From Lachnospiraceae bacterium (lineage in GTDB: Bacteria > Bacillota > Clostridia > Lachnospirales > Lachnospiraceae): DNA of 35,669 nucleotides. A model generated the notes under the pieces. The model was not told the DNA's origin. It saw nothing but the letters and a program-made list of their open reading frames with translations, and searched no databases. The DNA lies in contig VSNY01000021.1 of the NCBI GenBank assembly GCA_009774535.1, forward strand, positions 1 through 35,669. The letters are read 5' to 3'. Shown here in pieces: positions 24,180 to 32,452 of the stretch; position 1 is the first letter of the stretch; each line of letters opens with the position of its first letter. Position numbers and translations under genes: made by a program.

Positions 24180-25970
24180 ATGGGAGAATCCATGCAGGGA
24201 CTACACAGATCCCACAGATGTACGGAGGTATCAAATCAAAATATTGATGAGCATGTAACAGTGATGGGCTGGGTACAAAAAAGGCGCAATTTGGGGAGCT
24301 TGATTTTTATGGATCTAAGAGACCGTTCCGGCCTGCTGCAGATCGTATTTGATGAAGACTGCGTCGGAGCGGAAGGGTTTGCAAAAGCAGGTACCTTGCG
24401 CAGCGAATATGTCGTTGCGGTAACCGGGACTGTAAAAAAGCGCAGCGCGGCAGTAAATGACAATCTGAAAACCGGGGATATTGAAGTGATTGCAGACAGC
24501 CTCCGGATCTTGTCTGAGTCTGAGACGCCGCCGTTTCCGATCGAGGCAGACAGCCAGACAAAGGATGAGCTGCGGCTAAAGCACCGCTATCTGGATTTAA
24601 GAAGGCCGGATCTGCAAAAGAATCTGATTCTGCGCAGCAAAGTGGCGTCACTGATCCGCAATTTTATGGAAAAAGAAGGATTTTTAGAAATCGAAACGCC
24701 GATGCTGCAAAAATCTACACCGGAAGGAGCCAGGGACTATCTGGTGCCAAGCCGTGTGCATCCGGGAAAATTTTATGCGCTTCCGCAGTCTCCGCAGTTG
24801 TTTAAGCAGCTGCTGATGTGTTCCGGATATGACCGTTATATACAGATTACCAAATGCTTCCGGGACGAAGACTTGCGCGCAGACCGTCAGCCGGAATTTA
24901 CACAGATCGATATGGAGCTGGCCTTTGTGGATGAGCAGGATGTGATGGATGTGAATGAACGCCTGCTGCAGTATGTGTTTCAGGAAGCAATCGGCGTGGA
25001 CATCCGTCTGCCGCTGCCAAGAATGCCGTGGCAGGAAGCTATGGACCGTTTTGGCTCGGATAAGCCGGATACCCGTTTTGGCATGGAACTGACCGATGTA
25101 TCGGAAACGGTAGTCGGATGCGGATTCGGAGTATTTACGGGCGCGCTGGAAAACGGCGGTTCCGTACGGGGGATCAATGTCAAAGGACAGTGTAAAATGC
25201 CGCGTAAAAAAATCGATAAGCTGGTAGAATTTGCGAAAGGTTATGGCGCGAAAGGGCTGGCCTGGCTGTGTGTGAATGAAGACGGTTCTTTTAAATCTTC
25301 GTTTGCCAAATTTATGGAGGAACAACAGCTGCGGGCGCTGGCCGAAAAGATGGAAGCTCAGCCGGGAGATCTGCTTTTATTTGCGGCTGACCAAAATAAA
25401 ATTGTATGGAATGTATTAGGCGCGCTGCGTCTGGAAATGGGAAAGGAATTAGGTCTGCTGCAGGAAGATGTCTATCATTTCCTGTGGGTAACGGAATTCC
25501 CGCTGCTGGAGTGGTCTGAAGAAGAACAGCGTTATATGGCGATGCATCATCCGTTCACGATGCCGATGGAAGAGGACTGGGATAAGATCGATTCCGCGCC
25601 GGGCGAAGTGCGGGCGAAAGCTTATGATCTCGTGTTAAACGGTACGGAGCTTGGCGGCGGTTCGGTTCGTATCCATCGCAATGATATTCAGGAAAAAATG
25701 TTTGAGGTACTTGGATTTACGAAGGAACAGGCGTGGGAGAATTTTGGATTCCTGCTTCGTGCGTTTCAGTATGGCGTACCGCCACATGCAGGGCTTGCGT
25801 ATGGATTTGACCGGATGGTTATGCATATGGTGCATGCGGATTCCATTCGGGATGTGATTGCGTTTCCGAAAGTGAAGGATGCGTCTGATCTGATGTCAGA
25901 AGCGCCGGAGACGGTGGACGCCAGACAGCTGGATGAGCTGGGAATCCGTCTGGCTGAAGCAGAGCAGTAA
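24180..25970 (+). CDS. aspS: Aspartate--tRNA ligase
   Basis: 596 residues. ATG at 24180 follows AGGAGGAG; an open stretch before it overlaps hisS and has no site. Domains: OB-fold anticodon binding (about 20-110, VMGWVQKRRNLGSLIFMDLRD), class II catalytic core with motif 2 FRDEDLRADRQPEFTQIDM, the bacterial GAD insertion (about 290-410) and motif 3 GLAYGFDRMVMHM. The GAD insertion marks the bacterial type. Discrimination between Asp and Asn tRNAs is not settled from sequence alone. Confidence 0.98.
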   Translation: MGESMQGLHRSHRCTEVSNQNIDEHVTVMGWVQKRRNLGSLIFMDLRDRSGLLQIVFDEDCVGAEGFAKAGTLRSEYVVAVTGTVKKRSAAVNDNLKTGDIEVIADSLRILSESETPPFPIEADSQTKDELRLKHRYLDLRRPDLQKNLILRSKVASLIRNFMEKEGFLEIETPMLQKSTPEGARDYLVPSRVHPGKFYALPQSPQLFKQLLMCSGYDRYIQITKCFRDEDLRADRQPEFTQIDMELAFVDEQDVMDVNERLLQYVFQEAIGVDIRLPLPRMPWQEAMDRFGSDKPDTRFGMELTDVSETVVGCGFGVFTGALENGGSVRGINVKGQCKMPRKKIDKLVEFAKGYGAKGLAWLCVNEDGSFKSSFAKFMEEQQLRALAEKMEAQPGDLLLFAADQNKIVWNVLGALRLEMGKELGLLQEDVYHFLWVTEFPLLEWSEEEQRYMAMHHPFTMPMEEDWDKIDSAPGEVRAKAYDLVLNGTELGGGSVRIHRNDIQEKMFEVLGFTKEQAWENFGFLLRAFQYGVPPHAGLAYGFDRMVMHMVHADSIRDVIAFPKVKDASDLMSEAPETVDARQLDELGIRLAEAEQ

Positions 25971-26111
25971 CGCGGACAGCTCCGGTTTGGTACCTGGATA
26001 TTCGTTATACAATTTTTCTAAAAAATAGCATTTTATGAAAAAAATGAAACTTTTATGCCGTGTATCCATCTAATATCATATAAGGACGAGCATAAAGGAG
26101 GATTTGCTAGT

Positions 26112-27029
26112 ATGAGAAGGAAAGAAATTGCAAAAAAACTGGGTATTACTATATTGGCGTTTATGCTGGCGCTGCCGTATGCAGCGCCGGCAGTAAGTAA
26201 GGCGGCCGCGGATCAGGGAGCGGCGGATGCGGTCAGCACTTCGGTCAACGCACAGGAACAGCCGCAGACGGGATCTGATGACCAGGAACCGATTGCAGAC
26301 GAACCACAGAATCCTTTGCCTGCAAATGACGAGAATTCGTCCAGTTTCTATGATCAGAAGAAGGATAATCAGATACCGGAAGATGTATCCGGGCTGGAGC
26401 TTACCACGAAGACGCAGAAAAAATTATATAAGACAAAAGACGGACGTATTTACAAATCGATTGCTTTTCAGTATCCAGTGGCGGAAGCGGATAGTGAAGC
26501 GGCGCAGGAGTTTAACGCATTTTATAAAAAACTGCGTACAAAGTGGAAAAAAGAGGCAACGAAAGATCTTAAGGAAGCAAAGCAGGTAGTCGGGCAGATG
26601 GATGGCGAAGATCGGTATTATGCGGACGAAGCTACATGTGAAATCACAAGCATCGACGAGAATTATATCTGCGTGCTTCAGTCCGGTTATGTGTATACGA
26701 TGGGTGCGCATGGCATGCCATACCGTTATTCCTATATTTTTGATGTCAAAACTGGTAAAAAGGTATCTGCATCCACTTTGCTCGGATTAAGTAAAAAACA
26801 GGTGAATGAGAAAGTGCGCAGTCTGTTCCTGAAAAAATTTGATCAGACATCCGGAAAAGAAGGACATCCGTTTTATGAAAACCGGGCAGATGTAAAGGCG
26901 ACGCTTGAGCGGATAGACTTTAATAATAATAAATATTATTTAAAAAATGGAAAGATTCGTTTTTATGCAGATCCATATGCGGTTGCGCCGTATACGGCCG
27001 GATTTATGGAAGTTGCCGTAAAATTGTAA
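26112..27029 (+). CDS. Secreted DUF3298/DUF4163 (PdaC/RsiV-like) protein
   Basis: 305 residues from ATG at 26112 after AGGAGG. A signal peptide (RRKEIAKKLGITILAFMLAL, ending near residue 30) precedes a Gln/Pro/Asp-rich linker (about 35-95). The remaining 210 residues match the DUF4163-DUF3298 pair: a KSIAFQYPVAE strand, YTMGAHGMPYRYSYIFD, SASTLLGLSKK and the C-terminal KIRFYADPYAVAPYTAGF. The same fold occurs in the RsiV anti-sigma factor, where it binds lysozyme, and beside the PdaC deacetylase domain. Here there is no cytoplasmic anti-sigma part, so this is a secreted or wall-associated form of unknown role. It stands alone. Confidence 0.85.
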   Translation: MRRKEIAKKLGITILAFMLALPYAAPAVSKAAADQGAADAVSTSVNAQEQPQTGSDDQEPIADEPQNPLPANDENSSSFYDQKKDNQIPEDVSGLELTTKTQKKLYKTKDGRIYKSIAFQYPVAEADSEAAQEFNAFYKKLRTKWKKEATKDLKEAKQVVGQMDGEDRYYADEATCEITSIDENYICVLQSGYVYTMGAHGMPYRYSYIFDVKTGKKVSASTLLGLSKKQVNEKVRSLFLKKFDQTSGKEGHPFYENRADVKATLERIDFNNNKYYLKNGKIRFYADPYAVAPYTAGFMEVAVKL

Positions 27030-27057
27030 CAATTCAGATTACTCATGGAACTGTTAC
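27026..27057 (+). repeat. 32-bp imperfect palindrome, copy B
   Basis: GTAAC...GTTAC with 10-base arms paired at 9 of 10 positions. It begins one base before the TAA of the DUF3298 gene, so the stop codon is part of the repeat. It shares the TTCAGATTACTCA block with copy C. Confidence 0.85.
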
Positions 27058-27109
27058 GTGAAATGAACGGATGTATCATTGCTTAACATGAGCAGTGGTT
27101 GTTTTACTG

Positions 27110-27146
27110 CGGGCTGGAACGGTTTGTTTCAGCCCGTCTGATTTTT
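27110..27146 (+). terminator. Intrinsic terminator after the DUF3298 gene
   Basis: CGGGCTGGAAC (27110-27120) pairs with GTTTCAGCCCG (27126-27136) with one G-T pair and a 5-base loop, followed by TCTGATTTTTA. Confidence 0.85.
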
Positions 27147-27166
27147 ATATCCGACTTTCAGATTCG

Positions 27167-27844
27167 TTATTCCTGCTGCTCACGAATAATATTTTTGACT
27201 GTTTCCGCCTGATTGCGAATATGGGTATGCATGGCAGTTACCACACACTCTTTATTTTTTTCTTTTAACGCGTTCAGGATCGCTTTATGCTCCTGAATCA
27301 GCATCGGATAGTTTTCCTCTTCTTTCAGATATTCCACACGGTAACGATAGATTTGTTCCCGCAGATTATTCAGAAGGGTTACCAGTTTCGGATTATCGGT
27401 TGATTCATAAATAATATCGTGAAATTCCACATCACATGCAATAATACGGTCCAGATTTCCAGCTTGAATAGCATTTTCAAAATTATTCATGGCGAGCGAC
27501 AGGTTGGTAAGCTGGTCTTCTGTCATTTTGTCACAAGCGATCTGAACAGCCAGGTCATCTAACGCTTCCCTGATTTGCAGGACGTCTTCCATATTTTTTT
27601 CTGTCATTCTGGCTACTTCCGCGCCTTTTCTTGGAATAGTGACAGCCAGTCCTTCCTGTTCCAAAATCCGTATGGCTTCTCGAATCGGTGTGCGGCTGAC
27701 GCCCAGCTTAGATGCAAGCTGCAGTTCCATCAGGCGTTCACCGGGCCGCAGGTCCCCTTTTAAAATGGCCTCACGCAGTGTTTGAAATACAACGTCACGC
27801 AGAGGCAGATATGCATTCATGTTCAATTTCAAATCTTCTGACAT
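27167..27844 (-). CDS. GntR family regulator (FCD/FadR subfamily)
   Basis: 225 residues. The N-terminal winged helix has LREAILKGDLRPGERLME and SKLGVSRTPIREAIRILEQEGL (recognition segment SRTPIREAIR). The C-terminal FCD all-helical domain (about 80-220) has the DVEFHDIIYES metal or ligand-site helix and the EHKAILNALK end. FCD regulators usually bind an organic acid and repress. It lies 17 bases after ispE in one operon; a palindrome with GTATAC at that promoter suits the FCD subfamily, so it may repress ispE and itself. Why it is tied to isoprenoid synthesis is not known. Confidence 0.95.
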   Translation of the reverse strand: MSEDLKLNMNAYLPLRDVVFQTLREAILKGDLRPGERLMELQLASKLGVSRTPIREAIRILEQEGLAVTIPRKGAEVARMTEKNMEDVLQIREALDDLAVQIACDKMTEDQLTNLSLAMNNFENAIQAGNLDRIIACDVEFHDIIYESTDNPKLVTLLNNLREQIYRYRVEYLKEEENYPMLIQEHKAILNALKEKNKECVVTAMHTHIRNQAETVKNIIREQQE

Positions 27845-27861
27845 TTTTCCATCCTCGGTTT

Positions 27862-28728
27862 TTATACATTAAATAAGGTAGTGACATAAATTTGCCTGGC
27901 AAGCCCGCTGGCACGCAGTACGTCCGCTGCTTCCCTTGCCTGGCTGCGTTCTTCAAACAGCGCGAATACCGTAGGGCCGCTGCCGCTCATCAGGGCGTTT
28001 AACGCGCCGTTTTCCAGCAATATTTCTTTGATGTGGGCGATTACCGGGTATTCTTTTACGGTTACTTCTTCCAGAATATTCCCCATATGGGACGTCATTT
28101 TCTTTAAATCCTGCTCCTGGATATCCGTCAGCAGCTGGTCAATATCGGGGTGTTTGGTCTGCTCATTTAATTCCAGCCTGTCATAGACCCATTTCGTCGA
28201 CACGCTGATCCCAGGTTTTGCAATAACTACCGGACAGCGCGGAACACATGGCAATCTTGTCAGCTTCTCACCGATACCTTCTGCCAGCGCCGTTCCACGC
28301 ATCAGGCAGTATGGTACATCAGCGCCCAATGTCAATGCGCGTTTTGCAAGCTGCCGCTGGGAAAGCTTAAATTCAAATATTTGATTCATACCATATAAGA
28401 CAGCCGCCGCGTCCGTACTGCCGCCAGCCATTCCGGCTGAAACGGGAATACATTTTTTAATATCAATCCGGATACCCTGCCCGGGTTTAAATTCATCCAT
28501 AAGCAGACGGGCAGCTTTATAGGCAATATTATGTTCATTGGTAGGCAGAAAATGTATATTGGTTGTTAACTGGATTTCTGGTTCAGGTATTTTTTCCAAC
28601 TGTATACTGTCAAACAGATGAATGGTCTGCATAATCATACGAACCAAATGATAACCATCTTCCCGGCAGCCGATCACGTCCAAGCCCAGATTAATTTTTG
28701 CAAGTGCTTTTAAGCGGATCACATCCAT
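27862..28728 (-). CDS. ispE: 4-diphosphocytidyl-2-C-methyl-D-erythritol kinase
   Basis: 288 residues from ATG at 28728, with GGGAGG 8 bases before it; the frame is open to 28911 but crosses the promoter. It phosphorylates CDP-methylerythritol in the MEP isoprenoid pathway. GHMP-kinase motifs: the N-terminal LKALAKINLGLDV, the ATP loop PVSAGMAGGSTDAAAVL (near 95-111) and the C-terminal SGSGPTVFALFE. First gene of an ispE-gntR operon. The message carries a perfect 8-base hairpin (28752-28771) just before the ribosome site. Confidence 0.97.
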   Translation of the reverse strand: MDVIRLKALAKINLGLDVIGCREDGYHLVRMIMQTIHLFDSIQLEKIPEPEIQLTTNIHFLPTNEHNIAYKAARLLMDEFKPGQGIRIDIKKCIPVSAGMAGGSTDAAAVLYGMNQIFEFKLSQRQLAKRALTLGADVPYCLMRGTALAEGIGEKLTRLPCVPRCPVVIAKPGISVSTKWVYDRLELNEQTKHPDIDQLLTDIQEQDLKKMTSHMGNILEEVTVKEYPVIAHIKEILLENGALNALMSGSGPTVFALFEERSQAREAADVLRASGLARQIYVTTLFNV

Positions 28729-28751
28729 GTCACTGTCCTCCCAATTTCTCA

Positions 28752-28771
28752 GTTCCAACGTAAGTTGGAAC
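28752..28771 (-). other. Hairpin in the ispE leader
   Basis: GTTCCAAC and GTTGGAAC are perfect 8-base arms with a 4-base loop, 10 bases upstream of the GGGAGG of ispE. It may affect mRNA stability or translation. Confidence 0.65.
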
Positions 28772-28823
28772 AAATTTCTTGTAAAAGATCTTTTCAGGAA
28801 CGTATATTCTGAATATGTTCTTC

Positions 28824-28847
28824 TTGTATAATGTATTATGTATACAA
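28824..28847 (-). promoter_or_regulatory. Palindrome at ispE promoter, candidate GntR operator
   Basis: TTGTATA (28824-28830) and TATACAA (28841-28847) are perfect 7-base arms with a 10-base centre; the right side includes GTATAC, the core typical of FCD-type GntR operators (established for the subfamily in general). It overlaps the -10 box and transcription start of the ispE-gntR promoter. Confidence 0.65.
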
Positions 28848-28874
28848 TATACACGTTTTCCAAAGAAAAGTCAA
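28846..28874 (-). promoter_or_regulatory. Promoter of ispE-gntR
   Basis: On the minus strand TTGACT (28874-28869), 17 bases, TATATT (28851-28846). The leader to the ispE start is about 110 bases. Confidence 0.85.
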
Positions 28875-28922
28875 CATTTGGGGGAGAGATTTTTACATTT
28901 TTATTGTTCACCGCAGCATCGT

Positions 28923-28968
28923 CCGGTTTAACACAAAATGCAGCTCACTGTCAATTGTGTTATACCGG
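28923..28968. other. Long inverted repeat between ispE and the surface-protein operon
   Basis: CCGGTTTAACACAA (28923-28936) and TTGTGTTATACCGG (28955-28968) pair at 13 of 14 positions with an 18-base centre. No T-run follows on either strand. It may end or process the leftward surface-protein message, or bind a protein. Confidence 0.7.
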
Positions 28969-29020
28969 AAGGCCGCAGGAATTTCTTTGCCTAAAGTTCG
29001 GAGAGAAAAATGGCCGCAAA

Positions 29021-30292
29021 TTAAATATAATGCACAATAAAAGTTAGATTTGTATACACGCCGCTGTCAATGATATTATAGGACATCTGTCCAAAATGGA
29101 TATCATGATCAGAAACGGACAGTTTGAATCTGGCTGCATCAGAAACAGTTTTGTATGAGCCGTTCATCCAAACACACATCCCGGATACTTTGCTGCCTCC
29201 ATACGGAGAGTGGTAGTCTTCCATCGCATAGACAGCAATGATTTTACCGTCAAAATTTTTGTGGAAATCCCAGTTTTTATGATTGCTGGATGATCCTTGC
29301 GAACTTGTAAAACAGTCGCCTTCTTTGTCCGCCCCATTGATATCCAGGCGGATGGTTTCTGACCATACCTTAGGCTGAAAAGAAGAACTTCCGTCTGTGT
29401 AGCCATTGCGATAGCCGGACTGATAGTTTTCTGAGGACTCGTTAGTACGTCCGTCTGCAAACAGAATGCCATCGTTGTATCCGTTTTGGTAGCCGGATTG
29501 GGTGCCTTCGGCCAGGCCATTGTCGTAACCGGACTGTGTGCCTTCGGCCAGACCGTTGTCATAGCCGGTTTTTGTGCCGTCTGCTACGCCTTTGTCGTAG
29601 CCGTTCGTGTACTTGACGTGTGCAAGGGCGGTGATGGCCTGACTGAACTCCTGAAAAGTGTAGCGCGCGTCAGCGGTTCCTTCTAAGTCAGAAATGGTGC
29701 GCGCTAGCAATGATTTTCCATTACTGACAGATGTAAAAGAATTGTTGAAGTTATCCTGTACGTTTTGAAAAGACTGATTGACGTTGTTCTGCACATTTGT
29801 AAGGTTTTGCTGCAGAGACTGGTTTTGCTGCTCTAAGTAATTGAGCTTTGCGCTTAGAGAAGCGTTTTTATAATTTCCAGCGTCTGTGTCTGCATCCTTT
29901 TGGTCCATGCCAAAGAAGGATTTTAATTTTTGCCATACATTTGCTGTAAATGCCATCAGGGATGTTTCACCGGACGGGTCCGCAGAGTCATCGTAAGAAG
30001 CGGATAAGTCTGCTTCGCTGCCCAGGGCGTGGTTTTTGGTAAGCTGCGTAAAGGCTGGTTTTGCTGTCTGCCATGCGCCCTGGGTATCTGCGGTACACAG
30101 GTACATTTCATCGTCATATATGACGTAGTCCCCAGCGCTGTAGGCGGTATTTTCCTGGAATGCAACGGCTATTTTGTCGGTTGCGTTGGATGTGATCACG
30201 GCTGCCTGCGGACGGATGGATGGTATGCCGGCCAGAATACCGGTTGCCAGCAGCAGAGAAAGTGTTTTGTATCGTTTGCTTGTGTATTTCAT
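29021..30292 (-). CDS. Secreted repeat protein, partner of the coiled-coil stalk
   Basis: 423 residues. Signal peptide to about residue 31 (MKYTSKRYKTLSLLLATGIL). Residues 40-82 look like a small carbohydrate-binding module (AYSAGDYVIYDDEMYLC...GAW, CBM5/12-like). A coiled-coil follows (about 145-190, rich in Gln/Asn), then 12-residue repeats GYDNGLAEGTQS (231-275: two identical units, one diverged and a partial one) and GYRNGYTDG. The C-terminal 110 residues form an unrecognised beta-rich domain with two Cys. TAGGAGGA just before ATG at 30292 overlaps the stop of the upstream gene, so the two are coupled. No wall-anchor motif. Function unknown; surface attachment or assembly with the stalk is an inference. 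Confidence 0.8.
   Translation of the reverse strand: MKYTSKRYKTLSLLLATGILAGIPSIRPQAAVITSNATDKIAVAFQENTAYSAGDYVIYDDEMYLCTADTQGAWQTAKPAFTQLTKNHALGSEADLSASYDDSADPSGETSLMAFTANVWQKLKSFFGMDQKDADTDAGNYKNASLSAKLNYLEQQNQSLQQNLTNVQNNVNQSFQNVQDNFNNSFTSVSNGKSLLARTISDLEGTADARYTFQEFSQAITALAHVKYTNGYDKGVADGTKTGYDNGLAEGTQSGYDNGLAEGTQSGYQNGYNDGILFADGRTNESSENYQSGYRNGYTDGSSSFQPKVWSETIRLDINGADKEGDCFTSSQGSSSNHKNWDFHKNFDGKIIAVYAMEDYHSPYGGSKVSGMCVWMNGSYKTVSDAARFKLSVSDHDIHFGQMSYNIIDSGVYTNLTFIVHYI
29468..29602 (-). repeat. 36-bp coding tandem repeat
   Basis: Three 36-base units and a 27-base partial unit encode the GYxNGxAxGTxx repeats of the secreted protein. Units two and three (29566-29531, 29530-29495) encode identical peptides, so they could vary in number by slippage. 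Confidence 0.8.
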
Positions 30293-30302
30293 AAGAATCC
30301 TC

Positions 30303-32285
30303 CTATTTTTCTTTGTATACGTGTATGGATGTGATGTCTATGCGGCGTGTCGGCTTGTTTGCAAATGAGACCAGAAGGTTATTGCCGCTGGTAGATAACG
30401 CGGCATTGGATGGGAGCCTGCCTGGCTGCGTAAAGTGGATTACAATGGCAGTGTCGTCATCGCTGAGTGCGATCTGGTCTGCATCTGTGACGAGCGGAAT
30501 CTGATAGACATACGCGGAACCGCTTTCCTGATAAGTATAACCGGAACTGCCTTCCTGATACGGCTCGGCAAGAAGTGTAATATTGGAAAGCCATTTTTCT
30601 TTTTCCAGTTCACCAACACGCGATCTTGCGTCCTGCAGATCTGTATGCAGGTTTTCCATGCCTTCTTCTACGCTTTCGGCGCCGCCGATGCCTTTGAGTG
30701 TATGAATCAGTCCGCTGATGCCGTCTTTGGAAAGAATGTTTATAATAGCGCCAATTTTTTGGAAAATTGTATCGCCTTCCAAGCCTTCGGCGTCTTTGGA
30801 ATCGCCGATCAGTGTTCTTGTATCGTCTGTCTGCTGCTGCAGTGTTTCATCGGCTTCTTTGCGTTCTTTTTGTTCGTCTTCGAGCGCTTTTTGAGCCTTT
30901 TCCAGTTCTGTCTCCAAGTCTTTTTGTGTATCCTGGAGTTTTTGATCCAGATTTGCGGATTGGTCGTTCAGTTGTTTTTTTAATTCCTGATCGTTTTTTT
31001 GCAGCTGCGCTTTTGCGTCTTCGAGGTCTTTGCCATTGTCAGACAGTGATTGTTCCAGATCTTTGACAGACTTGTCAAATGCCTGGTCTTGCTTTAAATT
31101 ATCATCTTTCAGCTGTTTGACCATTTTGTTTAACTGCTGGATCGCGCCTGTATAGACCTGGTCGTTTCCTGCCAGAATATCTACGAATTCAGCGATCGTA
31201 AGATTTGATGCGGCAATAGGTGTGGCATGGATATCGCTGCCGGAGCCGCTTACTTTTTCCAAATGGCTGGAGGAAATTGTAATTGCTTCTGTCAGCTGCG
31301 TAGTGACAGAGTTAATATGCCGGATCGATGTATTAATGTTCGTAATACTTGCCTGCAGCTTGTTCAGATCCTGGGATTGTTTCTGATCCAGCGTCTGCAA
31401 CTCTTTTACCTGTCTCGTTAAGGTGCTGACAGAGGTCTGCACTTCTTTGATCCTGGAAGCAAGGGCTTCTATTTGTTTTAGTGTCTCCTTATTTGCTTCT
31501 TTTAGTATTTTAGCTTGCATTGACTGGATATCCGCTTCTGTAAAATAATCCACGCCTTTTACCGGAGTTTTAACGCTTTTTTTCACAGAGGATATGATAT
31601 TGGCACGCAGCGTTTCCAGCTGTTGTTTTGTAATTTGATCAACGGCGCCAGTGACCAGATGTTCGATTTGAAGGGATCGTTTTAGATGTTCCAGGTCCTG
31701 GCCGGACAGCTGGTAAGTACTGTTTTGGATCTGGGTTTTCAGCATGCCGGATAATTCTCTGCGCAGCCGTTCTTCGATTTGATTTTGAATGTCCGGTGAA
31801 AGAGGCTGGGAAAGGTTGATTTGTGCAAGCGCTTCGGCTAATGCGTCGTCAACGGCGAGCCTGATGTATTTTTTTTGCTCTTCGGTGAATGTGCGGTCTG
31901 TGGAAATGCCAAGATCCGTCAGGATAACCGTAATGATATCTTTTAGTTCTTCCTCTCCGATCGCAGCAACTTCGATATCGCTGCCGGAAAGAATTTCGTA
32001 GATCTTATCTTTACTAAGTTCTTTCGTAACCGCGTCCCGGATGCGGTCAGTCAGCAGATCTGTGCTAAGGGTATCCAGTACCCGCTGGCTGACATCGTCA
32101 GAAATGCGTTCGATCCTCTCCGGCGTAATCCGGATGGCATCGCCTTCTCCGGTTGATGCGTTGGTGCGGTCTGTAAACAGATAGATTACAAGAAGCAGCG
32201 CTGCCAGTATGACAAGGAGGCCCCCGATCAAAAAGGCGATTTTTCTGCGGTCGGGTTCTTCGTATTGATTTTCATTTTGTTCCAT
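30303..32285 (-). CDS. Membrane-anchored long coiled-coil protein
   Basis: 660 residues from ATG at 32285 with AAAGGAA before it; the open extension to 32375 has no site. A short cytoplasmic tail (MEQNENQYEEPDRRK) and one membrane segment (about 16-37) make it type II. Residues 60-570 are almost entirely helical coiled-coil: early blocks rich in 'ISDDVSQRVLDTL' style amphipathic helix, then a heptad region (about 410-510: LQKNDQELKKQLND, DTQKDLETELEKAQ). The last 90 residues form a beta domain (YQIPLVTDADQIAL and VSFANKPTRRIDI). This is a long extracellular stalk with a terminal head. It precedes the secreted repeat protein by 10 bases. No enzymatic motif; I do not recognise the family. Confidence 0.8.
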   Translation of the reverse strand: MEQNENQYEEPDRRKIAFLIGGLLVILAALLLVIYLFTDRTNASTGEGDAIRITPERIERISDDVSQRVLDTLSTDLLTDRIRDAVTKELSKDKIYEILSGSDIEVAAIGEEELKDIITVILTDLGISTDRTFTEEQKKYIRLAVDDALAEALAQINLSQPLSPDIQNQIEERLRRELSGMLKTQIQNSTYQLSGQDLEHLKRSLQIEHLVTGAVDQITKQQLETLRANIISSVKKSVKTPVKGVDYFTEADIQSMQAKILKEANKETLKQIEALASRIKEVQTSVSTLTRQVKELQTLDQKQSQDLNKLQASITNINTSIRHINSVTTQLTEAITISSSHLEKVSGSGSDIHATPIAASNLTIAEFVDILAGNDQVYTGAIQQLNKMVKQLKDDNLKQDQAFDKSVKDLEQSLSDNGKDLEDAKAQLQKNDQELKKQLNDQSANLDQKLQDTQKDLETELEKAQKALEDEQKERKEADETLQQQTDDTRTLIGDSKDAEGLEGDTIFQKIGAIINILSKDGISGLIHTLKGIGGAESVEEGMENLHTDLQDARSRVGELEKEKWLSNITLLAEPYQEGSSGYTYQESGSAYVYQIPLVTDADQIALSDDDTAIVIHFTQPGRLPSNAALSTSGNNLLVSFANKPTRRIDITSIHVYKEK

Positions 32286-32368
32286 AAGAGATTCCTTTCT
32301 GTTGATAAAAAAGTGTTGTTTGGATTCGCGGCATTTAGAAAATTTGATGAAAATTTCACAGGAAATAC

Positions 32369-32397
32369 TTTTCAACTGCCATATTTTTTGGTATATT
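32369..32397 (+). promoter_or_regulatory. Possible promoter of the CNNM-type gene
   Basis: TTTTCA (32369-32374), 17 bases, TATATT (32392-32397), about 55 bases before the TTG start. The -35 matches consensus at 4 of 6 positions. The same 167-base gap must also hold the promoter of the leftward coiled-coil operon, for which I saw no good match. Confidence 0.45.
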
Positions 32398-32452
32398 AAT
32401 ATCTGTAATTCCTGTTACAAAAATACTTATTTCTAAACTAAGAGGTGAACGA

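Noticed and set aside
24684..25325. 213-codon open frame on the minus strand
   Set aside because: Fully antisense to aspS with shadow-like composition and no promoter or ribosome site.
28729..28911. N-terminal extension of ispE
   Set aside because: The extra frame crosses a clear promoter and operator-like palindrome, and the good ribosome site is at 28737-28742.
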